Below, in pieces: positions 6,882-7,860 of a stretch of 7,860 nucleotides of DNA (positions are counted from its first letter, which is position 1; every line of letters begins with the position of its first letter). This DNA is from Actinomycetota bacterium (GTDB lineage Bacteria; Actinomycetota; Actinomycetes; S36-B12; UBA5976). The notes under the pieces were generated by a model. The model did no database searches, was not told the DNA's origin, and worked only from the letters and a program-made list of their open reading frames with translations. The position numbers and the translations under genes were made by a program. Location of the stretch: contig JAPLBX010000028.1 in NCBI GenBank assembly GCA_026392535.1, forward strand, positions 1 to 7,860, written 5' to 3'.

Positions 6882-7732
6882 TGAAAAGCGTAAAAGATAT
6901 TGCCCGCAAAGCAGTTTTAGAAGTTGCACCTGCAGATGAAATTGGTGACTTATTAACCGAATCAACTTTGGAAGATTTCACCATTGTTTCATTTAAGTCA
7001 GCTCATCCAGGTTATGTTGGTTGGCATTGGTCAGTAAGTCTGCACAAAACCAATCACACAGTTAATGAAGTTTGGATGGAACCAAGTGAAGCTTCACTTA
7101 TTGCAAAAGCTTGGGTGCCTTGGTCAGAAAGAATTCAACCAGGTGATTTGTCGCCAGGTGATTTGATTGCCACACCAAAAGACGATCCACGTTTAACACC
7201 TGGTTATGTAAGTGTTGAAGAACTTGATTTAGCAGAACCACTAACTCCAACTGGTTGGTCAGTTGGACTTGGTCGCGAAAGAGTTTTGTCACATCTTGGA
7301 ATCGATGATGCAGTAGATCGCTGGCGTGAAGGTGAAAATGGTCCACGCGCAGCACTTGCGCGATATGCAGAACATCCATGTTCAAGTTGTGGTTGGCTAG
7401 TAACAATTGGCGGATCACTTGGCCAAGCATTTGGTGTTTGTGCAAATGCGATTTCACCATCTGATGGCCGCATTGTTTCAATGGATCACGGCTGTGGTGC
7501 ACATTCACAAACAATTGTTGAAGCTCAAAGCACACCAGTGGCAGAACTTGTGATTGATGAACTAGCTGTTGATGATTACGACTTTAGAACCGGTGAATTA
7601 CCGGTGGTTGAAGAAGTTGCTAGCGAATCACTAGCTCCGCAGGATGAGCCAGAAGAAGTTATCTTGGAAATCGACCTTGAATCGGAAGACAAAGTTTCCG
7701 AGCTCGACGAGTCACATGAAGAAGACCTATAA
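6881..7732 (+). CDS. DUF3027 family protein with acidic C-terminal tail
   Basis: A 283-aa soluble protein of the actinobacterial DUF3027 family, biochemical role unknown to me. Family blocks visible: P-G-Y-V-G-W-H-W-S-V (about residues 44-53), V-P-W-S-E-R-I-Q-P-G-D-L (about 79-90), D-D-P-R-L-T-P-G-Y, then the Cys/His-rich C-terminal core. That core has C167-x2-C170, C187 (in FGVCANA), H203-G-C205-G-A-H208, an arrangement that could bind a metal such as zinc. From about residue 215 the chain becomes a low-complexity tail dominated by Asp and Glu (DEPEEVILEIDLESEDKVSE and onward). Start: AAAGGA at 6870-6875 lies 5 nt upstream, and the TAATG overlap couples it to the two-TM gene. The metal-binding idea is inference from residue pattern. 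The 3' end overlaps a convergent minus-strand reading frame. Confidence 0.88.
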   Translation: MKSVKDIARKAVLEVAPADEIGDLLTESTLEDFTIVSFKSAHPGYVGWHWSVSLHKTNHTVNEVWMEPSEASLIAKAWVPWSERIQPGDLSPGDLIATPKDDPRLTPGYVSVEELDLAEPLTPTGWSVGLGRERVLSHLGIDDAVDRWREGENGPRAALARYAEHPCSSCGWLVTIGGSLGQAFGVCANAISPSDGRIVSMDHGCGAHSQTIVEAQSTPVAELVIDELAVDDYDFRTGELPVVEEVASESLAPQDEPEEVILEIDLESEDKVSELDESHEEDL

Positions 7733-7860
7733 CCCCTAGGAAAGTGCCAGCTATTGCCACTTGGCTTAGTCCTTGAGGTGAGTTGGGCCAAACCCAGGAA
7801 ATCACTGCCAAAAGAGCCCAAATAGCCGTCCCTAATCGAGCTACACCGATCCCAGTTGTC
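7659..7860 (-). CDS. DUF2530-like small membrane protein (N-terminal part outside window)
   Basis: A minus-strand frame open from the right edge to a TAA at 7661-7659 gives 66 C-terminal residues; no start lies in the window. It reads as two TM helices, VARLGTAIWALLAVISWVW and LSQVAIAGTFLGVIGLLHV, followed by a basic RRARK. G-T-A-x-W-A-L before helix 1 and A-G-x-x-L-G-x-I-G-L with trailing arginines in helix 2 match what I recall of DUF2530. The convergent DUF3027/DUF2530 arrangement also recalls M. tuberculosis (Rv0882/Rv0883c, from memory). The last 25 codons including the stop overlap the DUF3027 coding end. It could be a chance antisense frame, but the hydrophobic pattern outside the overlap argues against that. 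Confidence 0.65.
   Translation of the reverse strand, partial: TTGIGVARLGTAIWALLAVISWVWPNSPQGLSQVAIAGTFLGVIGLLHVTRRARKLCLPIQGRFPR

Noticed and set aside
7741..7800. Possible terminator hairpins after the DUF3027 gene (AAGTG/CACTT, TGGG/CCCA)
   Set aside because: The stems are only 4-5 bp, no T-run follows, and the stretch is probably coding for the convergent membrane protein.

Overview
The window looks like chromosome of a low-GC actinobacterium. The family set supports this: a short cold-shock-domain protein with a C-terminal helical tail, a DUF3027 protein and a convergent DUF2530-type protein are an actinobacterial combination. Base composition is moderate, and genes are packed with 1-4 nt overlaps. 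A streamlined freshwater actinobacterium of the acI/Nanopelagicales type is my best guess, but it rests on gene families and composition only.

Positions 1-6105 (+ strand) are a maltodextrin/starch operon of four genes: malF (5' end outside the window), malG, a cytoplasmic neopullulanase/cyclomaltodextrinase-like GH13 enzyme, and a secreted alpha-amylase-like GH13 enzyme. All three junctions are ATGA stop/start overlaps (1178-1181, 2104-2107, 3909-3912), so translation is probably coupled. Together they describe one pathway: the secreted amylase cuts starch or glycogen outside the cell, MalFG (with a binding protein and an ATPase not in the window) imports the maltodextrins, and the intracellular GH13 enzyme hydrolyses them. 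The main anomaly is at the last junction. The ribosome-binding site and ATG at 3909 are in a different frame from the amylase, and a single-base deletion between about 3912 and 3945 would join them into a complete signal peptide. The amylase is therefore either frameshifted (genuine or sequencing error) or starts in a non-standard way.

Positions 6106-6167 separate two convergent units. On the minus strand lies the cold-shock-domain protein (6168-6551), with a strong Shine-Dalgarno sequence and two tandem inverted repeats in its leader. Divergent from it are a two-TM small membrane protein (6660-6881) and the DUF3027 protein (6881-7732), which share one base. From the right edge a minus-strand DUF2530-like membrane protein (C-terminal part only) enters and overlaps the 3' end of the DUF3027 gene. 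The function of this second cluster is unknown. No RNA genes, mobile elements or CRISPR arrays were seen.
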